From PALSA-894 sp963734185 (lineage in GTDB: Bacteria; Pseudomonadota; Alphaproteobacteria; Rhizobiales; Xanthobacteraceae), in contig CAVTGA010000001.1 of NCBI GenBank assembly GCA_963734185.1, positions 1,736,001 through 1,800,000 on the forward strand: 64,000 bases of DNA, in the 5' to 3' direction. The notes beneath the pieces are model-generated. The model was not told the DNA's origin and did no database searches. It saw only the letters and a list, made by a program, of their open reading frames with translations. Shown piece by piece: positions 24,007 to 33,970 of the stretch; the stretch's first letter is position 1; each line of letters opens with the position of its first letter. A program made the translations under genes and the position numbers.

Positions 24007-25681
24007 CATCATCATCCCGCCCGCCGCGCTGCTGATTTTCGGCGGTCTGATCCTGCCGCTTCTTCCTGTGAAGTTGCGGGCGCCCGTCGTGGTCGTGCTG
24101 CCGCTGCTCGCGCTCTGGCTGGTTTGGCACGTACCCGACGGGGTGGCGCTGCGGGCCTCGTTCCTTGGTTACGAACTTGCGCTCGTGAAGGGCGATGCGC
24201 TTTCCCGTCTGTTTGCAATGGTGTTCGCCATCATGGCGTTCGCCGGCGGTCTGTTCGCGCTCAACCAGAGCCGCGTGGTCGAGCTTGCTGCTGCCTTCTG
24301 TTATGCGGGCAGTGCCATCGGCGTTGTCTTTGCCGGCGACCTTCTCACCGTCTTTATTTTCTGGGAGCTGATGGCGATCGCCTCCACGCTGGTCGTGTGG
24401 AGCGGCGGCTCGTCTGCGCGCGGCGCGGGGCTCCGCTATGCCGCGATCCATCTCTTGGGCGGCGTCCTGCTGATGGCGGGGATTGCCGGCGAGACCGCGG
24501 CGACCGGATCGCTTTCCTTCGACAAGATGGCGCTCGACACGCTTCCCCGCGCGCTGATCCTTGCGGGCTTCCTCCTTAACGCCGGGGCGCCGCCGCTGTC
24601 GGCTTGGTTGCCGGACGCCTACCCCGAAAGCTCGTGGAGCGGCATGGTGTTCCTGTCGGCCTTCACCACGAAGACTGCGGTCTATGTCCTGCTGCGTGGC
24701 TTTCCCGGTACGGAGCTGCTGATCTACATCGGTCTGTTCATGGTGTTCTACGGGATCATCTACGCGATCCTGGAGAACGACATGCGCCGCATCCTCGCCT
24801 ACAGCATCGTCAATCAGGTCGGCTTCATGGTGATCGGGGTCGGCATCGGCACCGAGATGGCGCTCAACGGCGCCGCCGCCCATGCCTTCACCCACATCAT
24901 CTACAAGGCGCTGCTGCTGATGTCGGCGGGTTCGGTTCTCTACATGACCGGCAAGCGCAAATGCACCGATCTCGGCGGGCTGTTCCGCACCATGCCGCTG
25001 ACCGCGATCTGCGGCATCATCGGCGCGCTCTCGATCTCATCGTTTCCGCTCACATCGGGCTTCGTGTCAAAATCCATGATCTCCCAAGCTGCCGGGATGC
25101 AACACTTGGCGGCCGTTTGGTATTTGCTCGCCGCGGCATCAGCCGGCGTCTTCCTTCATGCCGGCATCAAGTTTCCATGGTTTGTCTTCTTCCAGAAGGA
25201 TTCGGGGCTGCGGCCGGACGACCCGCCCTGGAACATGCGAGCCGCGATGGTCTTCTTCGCGGCGCTCTGCATCGCCTTCGGCGTCGCGCCGGGGCCGCTT
25301 TACGCGATGCTACCGTTCCCGGTCGACTTTGCGCCCTACACAGCCAGCCACGTCGTTTTTCAGCTCCAGCTCTTGCTGTTCTCGGGCCTCGCCTTCTTCC
25401 TGATGCTCGGCTGGCTGGCACGCACATTGACCATCACGCTCGATGTCGACTGGCTCTATCGGAAATTTGGATCTGCGGTAGGCCTGAGCTTGGAACCGCC
25501 AGCAGAACGTGCGTGGGGCGGTATCGTCGCCGCGGCAGCGAGCAGCGCGCGGGGCATCGTCGGAGGGGTCCGGCGTCACCATGGACCCGACGGCATCCTC
25601 GCCCGCACTTGGCCGACCGGCAGCATGGCGTTCTGGACCACGCTAATGCTCGCCGCCTATCTGCTTCTGTCATACCGGTGA
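23996..25681 (+). CDS. MrpD/NuoN-like antiporter subunit, third copy
   Basis: A 561-residue membrane protein with FIFWELMAIASTLVVWSGG (conserved Glu), NAGAPPLSAWLPDAYPES, ILENDMRRILAYSIVNQVGF and HAFTHIIYKALLLMSAGSV. The C-terminus is extended by about 70 residues, with a soluble stretch before a last helix (residues about 480-561). Such D-like proteins occur in MBH- and Mrp-like complexes that contain several pumping subunits. It overlaps the small gene upstream by 11 bases and is followed four bases later by another small membrane protein. Confidence 0.88.
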   Translation: MTASIIIPPAALLIFGGLILPLLPVKLRAPVVVVLPLLALWLVWHVPDGVALRASFLGYELALVKGDALSRLFAMVFAIMAFAGGLFALNQSRVVELAAAFCYAGSAIGVVFAGDLLTVFIFWELMAIASTLVVWSGGSSARGAGLRYAAIHLLGGVLLMAGIAGETAATGSLSFDKMALDTLPRALILAGFLLNAGAPPLSAWLPDAYPESSWSGMVFLSAFTTKTAVYVLLRGFPGTELLIYIGLFMVFYGIIYAILENDMRRILAYSIVNQVGFMVIGVGIGTEMALNGAAAHAFTHIIYKALLLMSAGSVLYMTGKRKCTDLGGLFRTMPLTAICGIIGALSISSFPLTSGFVSKSMISQAAGMQHLAAVWYLLAAASAGVFLHAGIKFPWFVFFQKDSGLRPDDPPWNMRAAMVFFAALCIAFGVAPGPLYAMLPFPVDFAPYTASHVVFQLQLLLFSGLAFFLMLGWLARTLTITLDVDWLYRKFGSAVGLSLEPPAERAWGGIVAAAASSARGIVGGVRRHHGPDGILARTWPTGSMAFWTTLMLAAYLLLSYR

Positions 25682-25685
25682 CCGC

Positions 25686-26006
25686 ATGCCGATGATCGAG
25701 CAGGCCAGGGAAAGGATTGAGAACCTCCTTTATCCGGAGTTGCGCTCGTATGGACGCGGGGATCGCGACCGTCTGTTACGGGAAGCCGCCAAGACGCCGC
25801 TCGACCCCATCGAATGGGTGGGCGTGCTCGCCGCGCTCGCCCTTGTGGTCGTTTTGACCCGCTACAGCGCGGTCAATTTGGGTCTGGTGGATCGCATCGC
25901 GGTTGGGATCGTCAATTTTGTCGTAGCGATGCTGTTGCTCGGTGTCACAGCCGGGCCGTTCCTCGTGCGACGGACGAGACGCGGGCTGCACAAGCAGCTG
26001 GATTGA
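25686..26006 (+). CDS. Small membrane protein closing the Mrp cluster
   Basis: A 106-residue protein. It has an amphipathic, charged N-terminal third (IEQARERIENLLYPELRSYGRGDRDRLL) and two membrane helices (VGVLAALALVVVLTRY and AVGIVNFVVAMLLLGVTAGP). It starts four bases after the third antiporter subunit. The function is unknown; operon position suggests an accessory subunit. Confidence 0.7.
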   Translation: MPMIEQARERIENLLYPELRSYGRGDRDRLLREAAKTPLDPIEWVGVLAALALVVVLTRYSAVNLGLVDRIAVGIVNFVVAMLLLGVTAGPFLVRRTRRGLHKQLD

Positions 26007-26032
26007 GCAGGCAGATTGACGCTGGCTCGACG

Positions 26033-26362
26033 CTACTCCAAGTCCCGAACCGTGGAACGGCGCCTCAGATATTCCGCAAGCAGCCCGGCGAAGCCGACAA
26101 CGAACGGCAAGGCGAGCAGGAAGACAAAGGGTCGGTCAAGCGTGAAGAACCATTGTATCAAGTCGGCAGTGAAGGATTGGACGATCATCATCCTGGTCGA
26201 TCTCTCAGGCTTGCGAAGCAAGGGTCGCCAAAGTCCGACCATGCCATTCTGAATCGCATCCAGCACGGGCAACAAGCAAAATACGCACAACGCCGGGGCT
26301 CTGCACGGGCGCGAATCGGGCCACCAAGGCCGGGCGGACGAAGGAACGGTCACGACTTTCAT
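26033..26362 (-). CDS. Membrane ORF using the duplicated DUF971 start
   Basis: The 109-codon frame begins MKVVTVPSSARP. Its ribosome-binding site, ATG and first five codons are the right copy of the 25-bp repeat shared with the DUF971 gene. Downstream it encodes hydrophobic segments (about residues 70-95, FFTLDRPFVFLLALPFVVGF) and a basic end. It is convergent with the Mrp operon. The first 40 codons look composite, and the natural start may be an internal ATG (MVGLWRPLLRKPERS). Whether it is expressed is uncertain; it may be a by-product of the insertion. Confidence 0.45.
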   Translation of the reverse strand: MKVVTVPSSARPWWPDSRPCRAPALCVFCLLPVLDAIQNGMVGLWRPLLRKPERSTRMMIVQSFTADLIQWFFTLDRPFVFLLALPFVVGFAGLLAEYLRRRSTVRDLE

Positions 26363-26371
26363 TCCTTTCCA
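26347..26371. repeat. 25-bp direct repeat, right copy
   Basis: Identical to 18121-18145. It lies 51 bases before the moaA start codon. The two copies bracket the whole Mrp cluster, about 8.2 kb. Confidence 0.85.
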
Positions 26372-26422
26372 AGGCGCCCTATATCATATTGAATAGCCTG
26401 CAAAACCGTCGCCGGGAACCCG

Positions 26423-27448
<1,026 letters not shown>

Positions 27449-27479
27449 TCGCCTCGAGTCCACGCTCGGAGCTCCCTCG

Positions 27480-28379
27480 TTGTCCTCCTCGCGCGCCAAC
27501 AGCCGCGGCATGCTCGCCCTTGCCGCCGGCATGGCGGCGTTCGCCGTCAACGACGTCCTGGTCAAGCTCGCCGCGCAAAGCCATCCGCTCGGCGAGGTCA
27601 TCGTGGTGCGCGGGCTATTCACCATTGCGCTGGTCGGCACGGTACTGCTTGGTCTCGGCCACGCCGGCACGCTGCGCAACATCGCCCACCCTCCCCTCAT
27701 CGGCCGCACCCTGCTCGATGCCGTCGCGGTGTTGTGCTTCACAGCGGCGCTGGTGCACATGCCGCTGGCCAATTTGTCGGCGATCAATCTCACCGTGCCG
27801 CTGATCATCACGGCGCTCGCCGTCGTGATCTACAACGAGCCGGTCGGCTGGCGGCGCTGGACCGCGATCGCGGTCGGCTTTGCCGGCACGTTGTTCGTGG
27901 TGAAGCCGACCCCCGCGTCGTTCGACGTGTGGGCGCTGGTTGCGCTCGCCTCGGCCTTCGTGTCGGCGTCGCGCGATCTCATCACGCGGCACGTGCGCGC
28001 CGACATTCCGACCATCCTGATTTCATTCATGGCCGCGATTGCGGCGACCTGCGTCGGGCTGATGCTCGGCATTTGGGAGAATTGGTCACCGATGGCGCCC
28101 GGCGCCGTCGCCCTGTGCGCGCTGGCCGGCGCCGGCCTCGGGCTCGGCAATTTCCTCATCGCCATGGCGTTCCGCGGCGTCGACCTCTCGGCGGTCGCGC
28201 CGTTCCGCTACACGTTCCTGTTATGGGCCGGGATCGGAGGCTACGTGGGATTCGGCGAGGTTCCCGACCGCTTCGCCCTGATCGGCGCGGCCTTGATCTG
28301 CGGCAGCGGGCTCTATGCCCTGCACCGCGAACGCGTGCGCCGGCGCACCATCACGGCGCCGATGACGCCGGAAGACTGA
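27480..28379 (+). CDS. EamA-family (DMT) transporter
   Basis: A 299-residue inner membrane protein with ten hydrophobic segments in two EamA repeats (AFAVNDVLVKLAAQSHPLGE; then SAFVSASRDLITRHVRADIP and ALYALHRERVR at the end). The substrate is unknown. The TTG at 27480 has GGAG eight bases upstream; an ATG ten codons later is the alternative start. It follows moaA closely and may be co-transcribed, though no functional link is evident. Confidence 0.83.
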   Translation: MSSSRANSRGMLALAAGMAAFAVNDVLVKLAAQSHPLGEVIVVRGLFTIALVGTVLLGLGHAGTLRNIAHPPLIGRTLLDAVAVLCFTAALVHMPLANLSAINLTVPLIITALAVVIYNEPVGWRRWTAIAVGFAGTLFVVKPTPASFDVWALVALASAFVSASRDLITRHVRADIPTILISFMAAIAATCVGLMLGIWENWSPMAPGAVALCALAGAGLGLGNFLIAMAFRGVDLSAVAPFRYTFLLWAGIGGYVGFGEVPDRFALIGAALICGSGLYALHRERVRRRTITAPMTPED

Positions 28380-28519
28380 TGGACGGACGAAGTTTCGATT
28401 GACGCCGCACGCGGGGTTCGGGCAAAGGTTGACAAACCGGCGACAAGACCGGTGATCGCGCAAAATGGGGCGGCGCATCGGATCGAGGGTCCGAACGGCC
28501 TGCGGAGGGGTTGAGAAAC

Positions 28520-29116
28520 GTGAGTGCGCTCCTGAAGCTGAGCCGCGCGATCGACGCGGTCAATTTCCGCGTCGGGAAGTGGCTGAGCTGGCTGATCCTG
28601 GCGGCCGTCGTCGTTTCCGCCGTCAACGCCATCATCCGCAAGCTGTTCGACCAGTCGTCGAATGCGTGGCTCGAGCTGCAGTGGGTCCTCTTCGGCGCCG
28701 TGTTCCTGTGTGTGGCGTCATGGACGCTGCTGGCCAACGAACATATCCGCATCGACATCGTCAACAACATGTTCTCGCAGCGGGCGCGCAACATCATCGA
28801 TGTCGTCGGCCACGCCTTGTTCCTTCTGCCGCTGACGATCGTCATGATCATTACGTCGTATCCGTTCTTCATGAAGTCGCTGCTGCTCAATGAGCAATCG
28901 GCGAATGCCGGCGGCCTGCCGGTATGGCCTGCCAAGGCGCTCGTGTTGATCGGATTCGTGCTGCTGTTCTTCCAGGGCATATCCGAGCTGATCAAGCGTA
29001 TCGCGGTAATGCGGGGGATCATTCCCGATCCCTACCACACCAGCGGCGGTCTGCAGGCGGCAGCCGAGGCCGAGGTCCAACGGCTGCTGGCCGAAGCCAA
29101 AATCGAACAACGCTGA
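28520..29116 (+). CDS. dctQ: TRAP transporter small permease (DctQ/TakQ-like)
   Basis: A 198-residue, four-helix membrane subunit of a TRAP uptake system. The DctQ signature is seen in SNAWLELQWVLFGAVFLCVA and NEHIRIDIV. The GTG at 28520 is preferred because GGAGGG lies ten bases upstream; the TTG at 28511 directly abuts it. The C-terminal tail is cytoplasmic and helical. dctM follows 26 bases later. Confidence 0.88.
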   Translation: MSALLKLSRAIDAVNFRVGKWLSWLILAAVVVSAVNAIIRKLFDQSSNAWLELQWVLFGAVFLCVASWTLLANEHIRIDIVNNMFSQRARNIIDVVGHALFLLPLTIVMIITSYPFFMKSLLLNEQSANAGGLPVWPAKALVLIGFVLLFFQGISELIKRIAVMRGIIPDPYHTSGGLQAAAEAEVQRLLAEAKIEQR

Positions 29117-29142
29117 ACCGCGAACCGCTCCGGAGTGCCGAT

Positions 29143-30960
29143 ATGGCGGCGTTTCTCATTCACTATATGGCGCCGATCATGTTCATGGCGCTGGTCGTGT
29201 TCCTGCTGCTCGGCTATCCGGTAGCCTTTTCGCTCTCGGCCGTGGGGCTGATGTTCGCCTTGCTCGGCATCGGGCTCGGGCTGTTCCGGCCGGATTTCCT
29301 GCAGGCGCTGCCCGAGCGCATCTACGGCATCATGAACAATGACGTGCTGCTCGCGATCCCGTTCTTCACCTTCATGGGACTGATCCTGGAAAGATCGGGC
29401 ATGGCCGAAGATCTGCTCGACACGATCGGGCAGCTGTTCGGAACGGTCCGCGGCGGGCTCGCCTATGCGGTGGTGTTCGTCGGCGCGCTGCTGGCCGCCA
29501 CCACCGGCGTGGTCGCCGCATCGGTGATCTCGATGGGGCTGATCTCGCTGCCGATCATGCTGCGTTACGGGTACGACCGGCGCGTCGCGTCAGGCGTCAT
29601 CGCCGCCTCCGGCACGCTCGCACAGATCATCCCACCCTCGCTCGTGCTTATCGTGATGGCCGACCAGCTCGGCCGCTCGGTCGGCGACATGTACGAAGGC
29701 GCGTTCGTCCCGGGCCTGGTGCTGTCCCTGCTCTATGCCAGCTACGTTTTCCTGGTCACGATGTTCTTTCCCAAAGCCGCCCCGGGCCTGCCGGTCGAAG
29801 CGATCGGCTACCGCGAGCCGGACGGGGCACGCGGCGTGTGGCAGCTCGGCGTCATGGTGCTGTTTTCCGGCGTGGTCGGCTACTACGCGATGAAGCAAAC
29901 CGACGTCAGGGCCGGCGCCGACTTCGTGGTGCTGACCATGTCGATCGGCGTGCTGGTGGCGTTCCTGTGCGCCGTGTTCAACCGCCTGTTCGGCGCGCGC
30001 TGGGTGGTCGTCACCGGCTGCGTGCTGCTGGCGCTCGTCACCGGTTGGTACATGTTGCGGCAGACGAACCACCCGAACTGGACCTTGCTGGTCGAGGCGG
30101 TCGCGGCGGGCGCGCTGTACGCGTTCGTCGCCGGCCTGATCGAACGCTCGACCGGCTTCCGCATCGTATCGGCCATGGCGGAGCAGGTCACATTCGTGAT
30201 GGTGCCGCCGCTCGCGCTCATCTTCCTCGTGCTCGGCACCATCTTCATCGGCGTCGCGACCCCGACCGAAGGCGGTGCAATGGGGGCGGCGGGCGCACTC
30301 GTCCTCGCCATGCTCAAACGCCGGCTCAGTTGGGACTTGACGCGTCAGGCCGCTGAATCGACCGCCAAGCTCTCGGCCTTCGTGGTGTTCATCCTGGTCG
30401 GCGCGCGCGTGTTCTCGCTCACCTTCTACGGAGTCGACGGCCACCGATGGGTCGAAGAGATGCTGGTCTCGCTGCCCGGCGGGCAGGTCGGCTTCCTCGT
30501 CTTCGTCAACGTGTTCATCTTCCTGCTCGCGTTCTTCCTCGACTTCTTCGAGATCGCGTTCATCGTGATCCCGCTGCTCGGACCGGCGGCGGAACGCCTC
30601 AACATCGATCTCATCTGGTTCGGCGTGATGCTCGGGGTGAACATGCAGACCTCGTTCATGCACCCGCCGTTCGGCTTTGCGCTGTTCTACCTGCGCTCGG
30701 TCGCGCCGCGCGAACCGTACATCGATCGTATCTCGGGCAAGCGCACCGAGCCGGTGACGACCGGACAAATCTACTGGGGGGCGGTCCCGTTCGTGGTGAT
30801 CCAATGCATCATGGTCGGGCTCGTCATCGCCTTTCCCGCAATGGTGATGCACTACAAGGGGACGGGTCCGCAGATCGACCCCTCCAAGGTCAATATCGAG
30901 ATCGCGCCGCCGGAGCTGCCGCCGCCGCTCGACTTCAACGAGCCGCCCAAGATCCAGTAG
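29143..30960 (+). CDS. dctM: TRAP transporter large permease (DctM/TakM-like)
   Basis: A 606-residue membrane protein that uses the sodium gradient to import organic acids delivered by a periplasmic binding protein. DctM hallmarks are VLLAIPFFTFMGLILERSGM, GTLAQIIPPSLVLIVMADQLG, TPTEGGAMGAAGAL and FFLDFFEIAFIVIPLLGP. It is longer than the usual 430 residues because of an insertion of extra helices (about 215-330), as in the alpha-keto-acid and mannitol/chloroaromatic-type subfamily. CGGAG precedes the ATG. A strong bidirectional hairpin separates it from the convergent binding-protein genes. Confidence 0.92.
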   Translation: MAAFLIHYMAPIMFMALVVFLLLGYPVAFSLSAVGLMFALLGIGLGLFRPDFLQALPERIYGIMNNDVLLAIPFFTFMGLILERSGMAEDLLDTIGQLFGTVRGGLAYAVVFVGALLAATTGVVAASVISMGLISLPIMLRYGYDRRVASGVIAASGTLAQIIPPSLVLIVMADQLGRSVGDMYEGAFVPGLVLSLLYASYVFLVTMFFPKAAPGLPVEAIGYREPDGARGVWQLGVMVLFSGVVGYYAMKQTDVRAGADFVVLTMSIGVLVAFLCAVFNRLFGARWVVVTGCVLLALVTGWYMLRQTNHPNWTLLVEAVAAGALYAFVAGLIERSTGFRIVSAMAEQVTFVMVPPLALIFLVLGTIFIGVATPTEGGAMGAAGALVLAMLKRRLSWDLTRQAAESTAKLSAFVVFILVGARVFSLTFYGVDGHRWVEEMLVSLPGGQVGFLVFVNVFIFLLAFFLDFFEIAFIVIPLLGPAAERLNIDLIWFGVMLGVNMQTSFMHPPFGFALFYLRSVAPREPYIDRISGKRTEPVTTGQIYWGAVPFVVIQCIMVGLVIAFPAMVMHYKGTGPQIDPSKVNIEIAPPELPPPLDFNEPPKIQ

Positions 30961-30984
30961 CAACCGTCGCGCCCGCATAAACGC

Positions 30985-31015
30985 AGCAAGCCCGGAGCGG
31001 CGCTCCGGGCTTGCT
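30985..31015. terminator. Bidirectional terminator between dctM and dctP
   Basis: A perfect 14-bp stem (AGCAAGCCCGGAGC) with loop ggc is followed on the plus strand by GTTTCATT. It lies between convergent genes and can serve both. Confidence 0.82.
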
Positions 31016-31037
31016 GTTTCATTGCAGCTCGCGATGG

Positions 31038-32126
31038 TCAGCTGCGCGTGCGCATGCGCATCATGAACGAGTCGAAGCCGAGCTCGGCGACCTGCATCCA
31101 GGCGTAGGAATCGCCGCGGAACGCCACGACGCTGTCGTAGAGCTTCTTGAACATCGGATTGGTCTTCGACAGGTCCGCGTAGATGTCGTTGGCGGCCTTG
31201 TAGCAGGCTTCCATGACGTCCTGCGGGAAGGCGCGCAACAGCGCGCCGCCAGCGATCAGGCGCTTGAGCGCGGCCGGGTTGCCGGCGTCGTACTTGCCGA
31301 GCACCCAGTTCCACGAGTTGCCGGACGCGACCACGATCGCATCCTGATAGACCTTCGGCAGCTCGTTCCACTTCTGCAGATTGACGAGGTTGTGGCCCTG
31401 GCCGCAGCCTTCCCACCAGCCGGGGTAATAGTAGTACTTCGCGACCTTCTGGAACCCGAGCTTCTCGTCGTCATAGGGGCCGACCCATTCGCAAGCATCG
31501 AGCGTGCCCTTTTCCAGCGCCGGATAGATGTCGCCGCCGGCAAGCTGCTGCGGCACCACGCCGACCTTCGAGACGATCGTTCCGGCGAAGCCGCCGATGC
31601 GCATCTTGAGACCCTTGAGGTCGTCGAGCGACTTGATCTCCTTGCGGAACCAGCCGCCCATCTGCGCGCCGGTGTTGCCGGCCGCGACGCCGAAGCAGTT
31701 GTAGGTCTTGAGCAGCTCGTTGAGCAGTTCGTGACCGCCGGCGAAGCGCAGCCAGCCGTTCATCTGGCGGCTGTTCAGGCCGAACGGCAGGGCGGTGCCG
31801 AACGTCATCGCGGGGTCCTTGCCCCAGTAGTAGTACATTGCGGTATTGCCCATCTCGACGGTGCCGTTCTGCACCGCGTCAAGCACCTGCAGGCCGGGCA
31901 CGATCTCGCCCGCCGCGAAGGGCTGAATCTGGAACTTGTTGTCGGTGATCTCGGCGATGCGCTTGCCGAAGTATTCGCAACCGCCCCACAGGGTGTCGAG
32001 CGACTTCGGCCAGCTCGCGGCAAGCCGCCATTTGACCTCCGGCATCGACTGGGCGATCGCGGGCGCGGCGACGGCCGAGGCGGCGAGCCCGACCCCGGCG
32101 GTCTTCAGGAATTCACGACGTTTCAT
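31038..32126 (-). CDS. dctP: TRAP solute-binding protein, TakP-like
   Basis: A 362-residue periplasmic binding protein with a Tat leader (MKRREFLKTAGVGLAASAVA, ending AIAQ). Family blocks are GEIVPGLQVLDAVQNGTVEM, GWFRKEIKSLDDLKGLKMRI, and WVGPYDDEKLGF with YYYYPGWWEG, which closely resemble the alpha-keto-acid-binding TakP of Rhodobacter. The likely ligands are 2-oxo acids with a cation. It is convergent with dctQM and followed upstream by a close paralogue. Ligand identity is inferred from family resemblance. Confidence 0.9.
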   Translation of the reverse strand: MKRREFLKTAGVGLAASAVAAPAIAQSMPEVKWRLAASWPKSLDTLWGGCEYFGKRIAEITDNKFQIQPFAAGEIVPGLQVLDAVQNGTVEMGNTAMYYYWGKDPAMTFGTALPFGLNSRQMNGWLRFAGGHELLNELLKTYNCFGVAAGNTGAQMGGWFRKEIKSLDDLKGLKMRIGGFAGTIVSKVGVVPQQLAGGDIYPALEKGTLDACEWVGPYDDEKLGFQKVAKYYYYPGWWEGCGQGHNLVNLQKWNELPKVYQDAIVVASGNSWNWVLGKYDAGNPAALKRLIAGGALLRAFPQDVMEACYKAANDIYADLSKTNPMFKKLYDSVVAFRGDSYAWMQVAELGFDSFMMRMRTRS

Positions 32127-32253
32127 TTGGCGTTTTCCCTTGTTAACGTCGATGCGCCGAGGTCAGGAGGATTGTTCTTGCTTTTGGCGCGGATGCGCGG
32201 GCCGACGACGACCGACGGGGCGATCATAGGGAACTGGCCCACCCCTGAAAAGA

Positions 32254-32283
32254 GCAAACCCCGGAGGGGGCTCCGGGGTTTGC
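32254..32283 (-). terminator. Terminator of the second binding-protein gene
   Basis: A 13-bp stem (GCAAACCCCGGAG) with a four-base loop is followed on the minus strand by TCTTTTC. It lies 22 bases past the stop of the upstream dctP paralogue, so the two binding-protein genes are transcribed separately. Confidence 0.8.
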
Positions 32284-32305
32284 GTCTTGCTTAATTCAGG
32301 CGGGA

Positions 32306-33394
32306 TCAGGCGCGCGGCCGCGTCCGGATCATGAAGGTGTCGTAGGTGTACTCGGCCACCTGCCACCAAAGGTACTCGTCGTTACGGAACGCGACCATGT
32401 TGTCGTAGACCTTCTTGAAGTCCGCGTTCTTGGACGAGATGTCGGCGTAGATCTCGTTCGAAGCCTTGAGGCAGGCCTCCATGATCGCTTGGCTGAACGG
32501 CCGCAACTGCGCGCCCGCTCCGACCAGGCGCTTGATGGCGGCCGGATTGCGCGCGTCGTACCTGGCGGTCTCCTCGATGTTGGCGGCGGCGGCGGCCGCG
32601 GTCACGATCGCCTTGTAGTTCTTCGGCAGCTCGTCCCACTTCGCGGTGTTGAACATGAAGTGCTGCGTGGTGCCGCCCTCCCACCAGCCGGGATAATAAT
32701 AGAACGGCGCGACCTTGTGGAAACCGAGCTTCTCGTCGTCGTAGGGACCGACCCATTCGGCGGCATCGACCGTGCCCTTCTCGAGCGCCGGATAGATGTC
32801 GCCGCCGGCGATCTGCTGCGGCACCACGCCGAGCTTGGCCATCACCTGGCCGGCAAGGCCGGCGATGCGCATCTTGACGCCGTTGAGGTCGGCGACCTCG
32901 CGCACCTCCTTGCGGAACCAGCCGCCCATCTGCGCGCCGGTATTGCCGCCGAGCAGACTGAGGACGTTGAACTTCTTGGTGAACTCGTCCATCAGCTTCT
33001 GCGCGCCGCCGTCGTAGAACCAGGCGTTCTGCTGGCGCGTGTTGAGGCCGAAGGGAACGGCGCAGAACAGCGGAAACGTCGGGTCCTTGCCGACGTAGTA
33101 GTAGGCCGCCGTGTGGCACATCTCGACGGTGCCGTTCTGCACCGCGTCGAGCGCCTGCAGCGCCGGCACGATCTCGCCGGCGGCGAAGGGCTGGACCTGG
33201 AACTTGTTGTCGGTCGCCTCGGCGACGTAGCGGGCGAAGACGTCGGAGGAGCCCCACAGCGTGTCGAGCGACTTCGGGAAGCTCGAGGTCAGCCGCCATT
33301 TGATCTCCGGGCTCGATTGGGCGATGGCCGGCGCGGCGACGGCGGACGCGGCAAGGCCGACACCGGCCGACTTCAGGAATTCACGGCGTTTCAT
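32306..33394 (-). CDS. dctP: TRAP solute-binding protein, TakP-like paralogue
   Basis: A 362-residue Tat-exported protein (MKRREFLKSAGVGLAASAVA) of the same length as its neighbour and largely alignable with it: GEIVPALQALDAVQNGTVEM, GAQMGGWFRKEVREVADLNG, EWVGPYDDEKLGFHKVAPFY. The ligand-pocket neighbourhood differs (CHTAAYYYVGKDPTFPLF here; NTAMYYYWGKDPAMTFGT there), suggesting another 2-oxo acid. The ATG at 33394 is preferred to the long upstream frame because it gives the Tat leader. It probably shares the nearby DctQM permease. Confidence 0.9.
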   Translation of the reverse strand: MKRREFLKSAGVGLAASAVAAPAIAQSSPEIKWRLTSSFPKSLDTLWGSSDVFARYVAEATDNKFQVQPFAAGEIVPALQALDAVQNGTVEMCHTAAYYYVGKDPTFPLFCAVPFGLNTRQQNAWFYDGGAQKLMDEFTKKFNVLSLLGGNTGAQMGGWFRKEVREVADLNGVKMRIAGLAGQVMAKLGVVPQQIAGGDIYPALEKGTVDAAEWVGPYDDEKLGFHKVAPFYYYPGWWEGGTTQHFMFNTAKWDELPKNYKAIVTAAAAAANIEETARYDARNPAAIKRLVGAGAQLRPFSQAIMEACLKASNEIYADISSKNADFKKVYDNMVAFRNDEYLWWQVAEYTYDTFMIRTRPRA

Positions 33395-33691
33395 AAGCGA
33401 ATCCTCTTCGAGTTTGGTTCGATCGCGTCGCGCAGGAGGAGTCGCCCCCGGCGTCTGACCGGCACCCATGCCGACGCCGACCGATGGTGAAATCGGGGCG
33501 ACAATAGCGGCGGCCGGAACGAAAAGAAACCCGCAAGCGGCGAGCCTCCGGCATTCGCGCAGGGCCGAAGCCCGCGCGCGCCGCATGCGACGAAAGTCGA
33601 AGGTGCGATCCAAGCGGGGTCGGTCAGCGGCAACGCGAAGAACCAAGCGAAGACAGTGCCTTGTGCAGCAATCTGTTGTATGATGCTTCTC

Positions 33692-33970
33692 ATGTCACCG
33701 CATCGTGTCGCGATCGAGCTTGATGAGGGGCTCGCCGCCCGTCTCGAGGCCGTTGCCGCGAAAGAGCAAACGACCGCGGAGGCTTTCGCGGCCGATGCCG
33801 TCGCCCGGGCCGTCGCCGATGTCGAGACGTGGGCAGAAGACGAAGCCGCCTACGCGGAATACGAGCGTACCGGCGAGGCCCTTCCCTTGGCGGCGGTCGA
33901 AGCCTGGGTCAGGAGTTGGGGCACCAAGAACGAGTTGCCGCCCCCTGAGCCGTGCAAGTCGTCTTCCTGA
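33692..33970 (+). CDS. Antitoxin-like protein of a ParE-type module
   Basis: A 92-residue protein with an N-terminal beta strand and two helices (HRVAIELDEGLAARLEAVAAKEQTTAEAFAADAVARAVAD), as in ribbon-helix-helix antitoxins. An acidic C-terminal part follows, of the type that wraps the toxin (WAEDEAAYAEYERTGEALPL). Two in-frame ATGs lie just upstream (33680, 33683). The stop lies inside the start of the toxin gene, the usual overlap for such pairs. Its partner is damaged. Confidence 0.68.
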   Translation: MSPHRVAIELDEGLAARLEAVAAKEQTTAEAFAADAVARAVADVETWAEDEAAYAEYERTGEALPLAAVEAWVRSWGTKNELPPPEPCKSSS

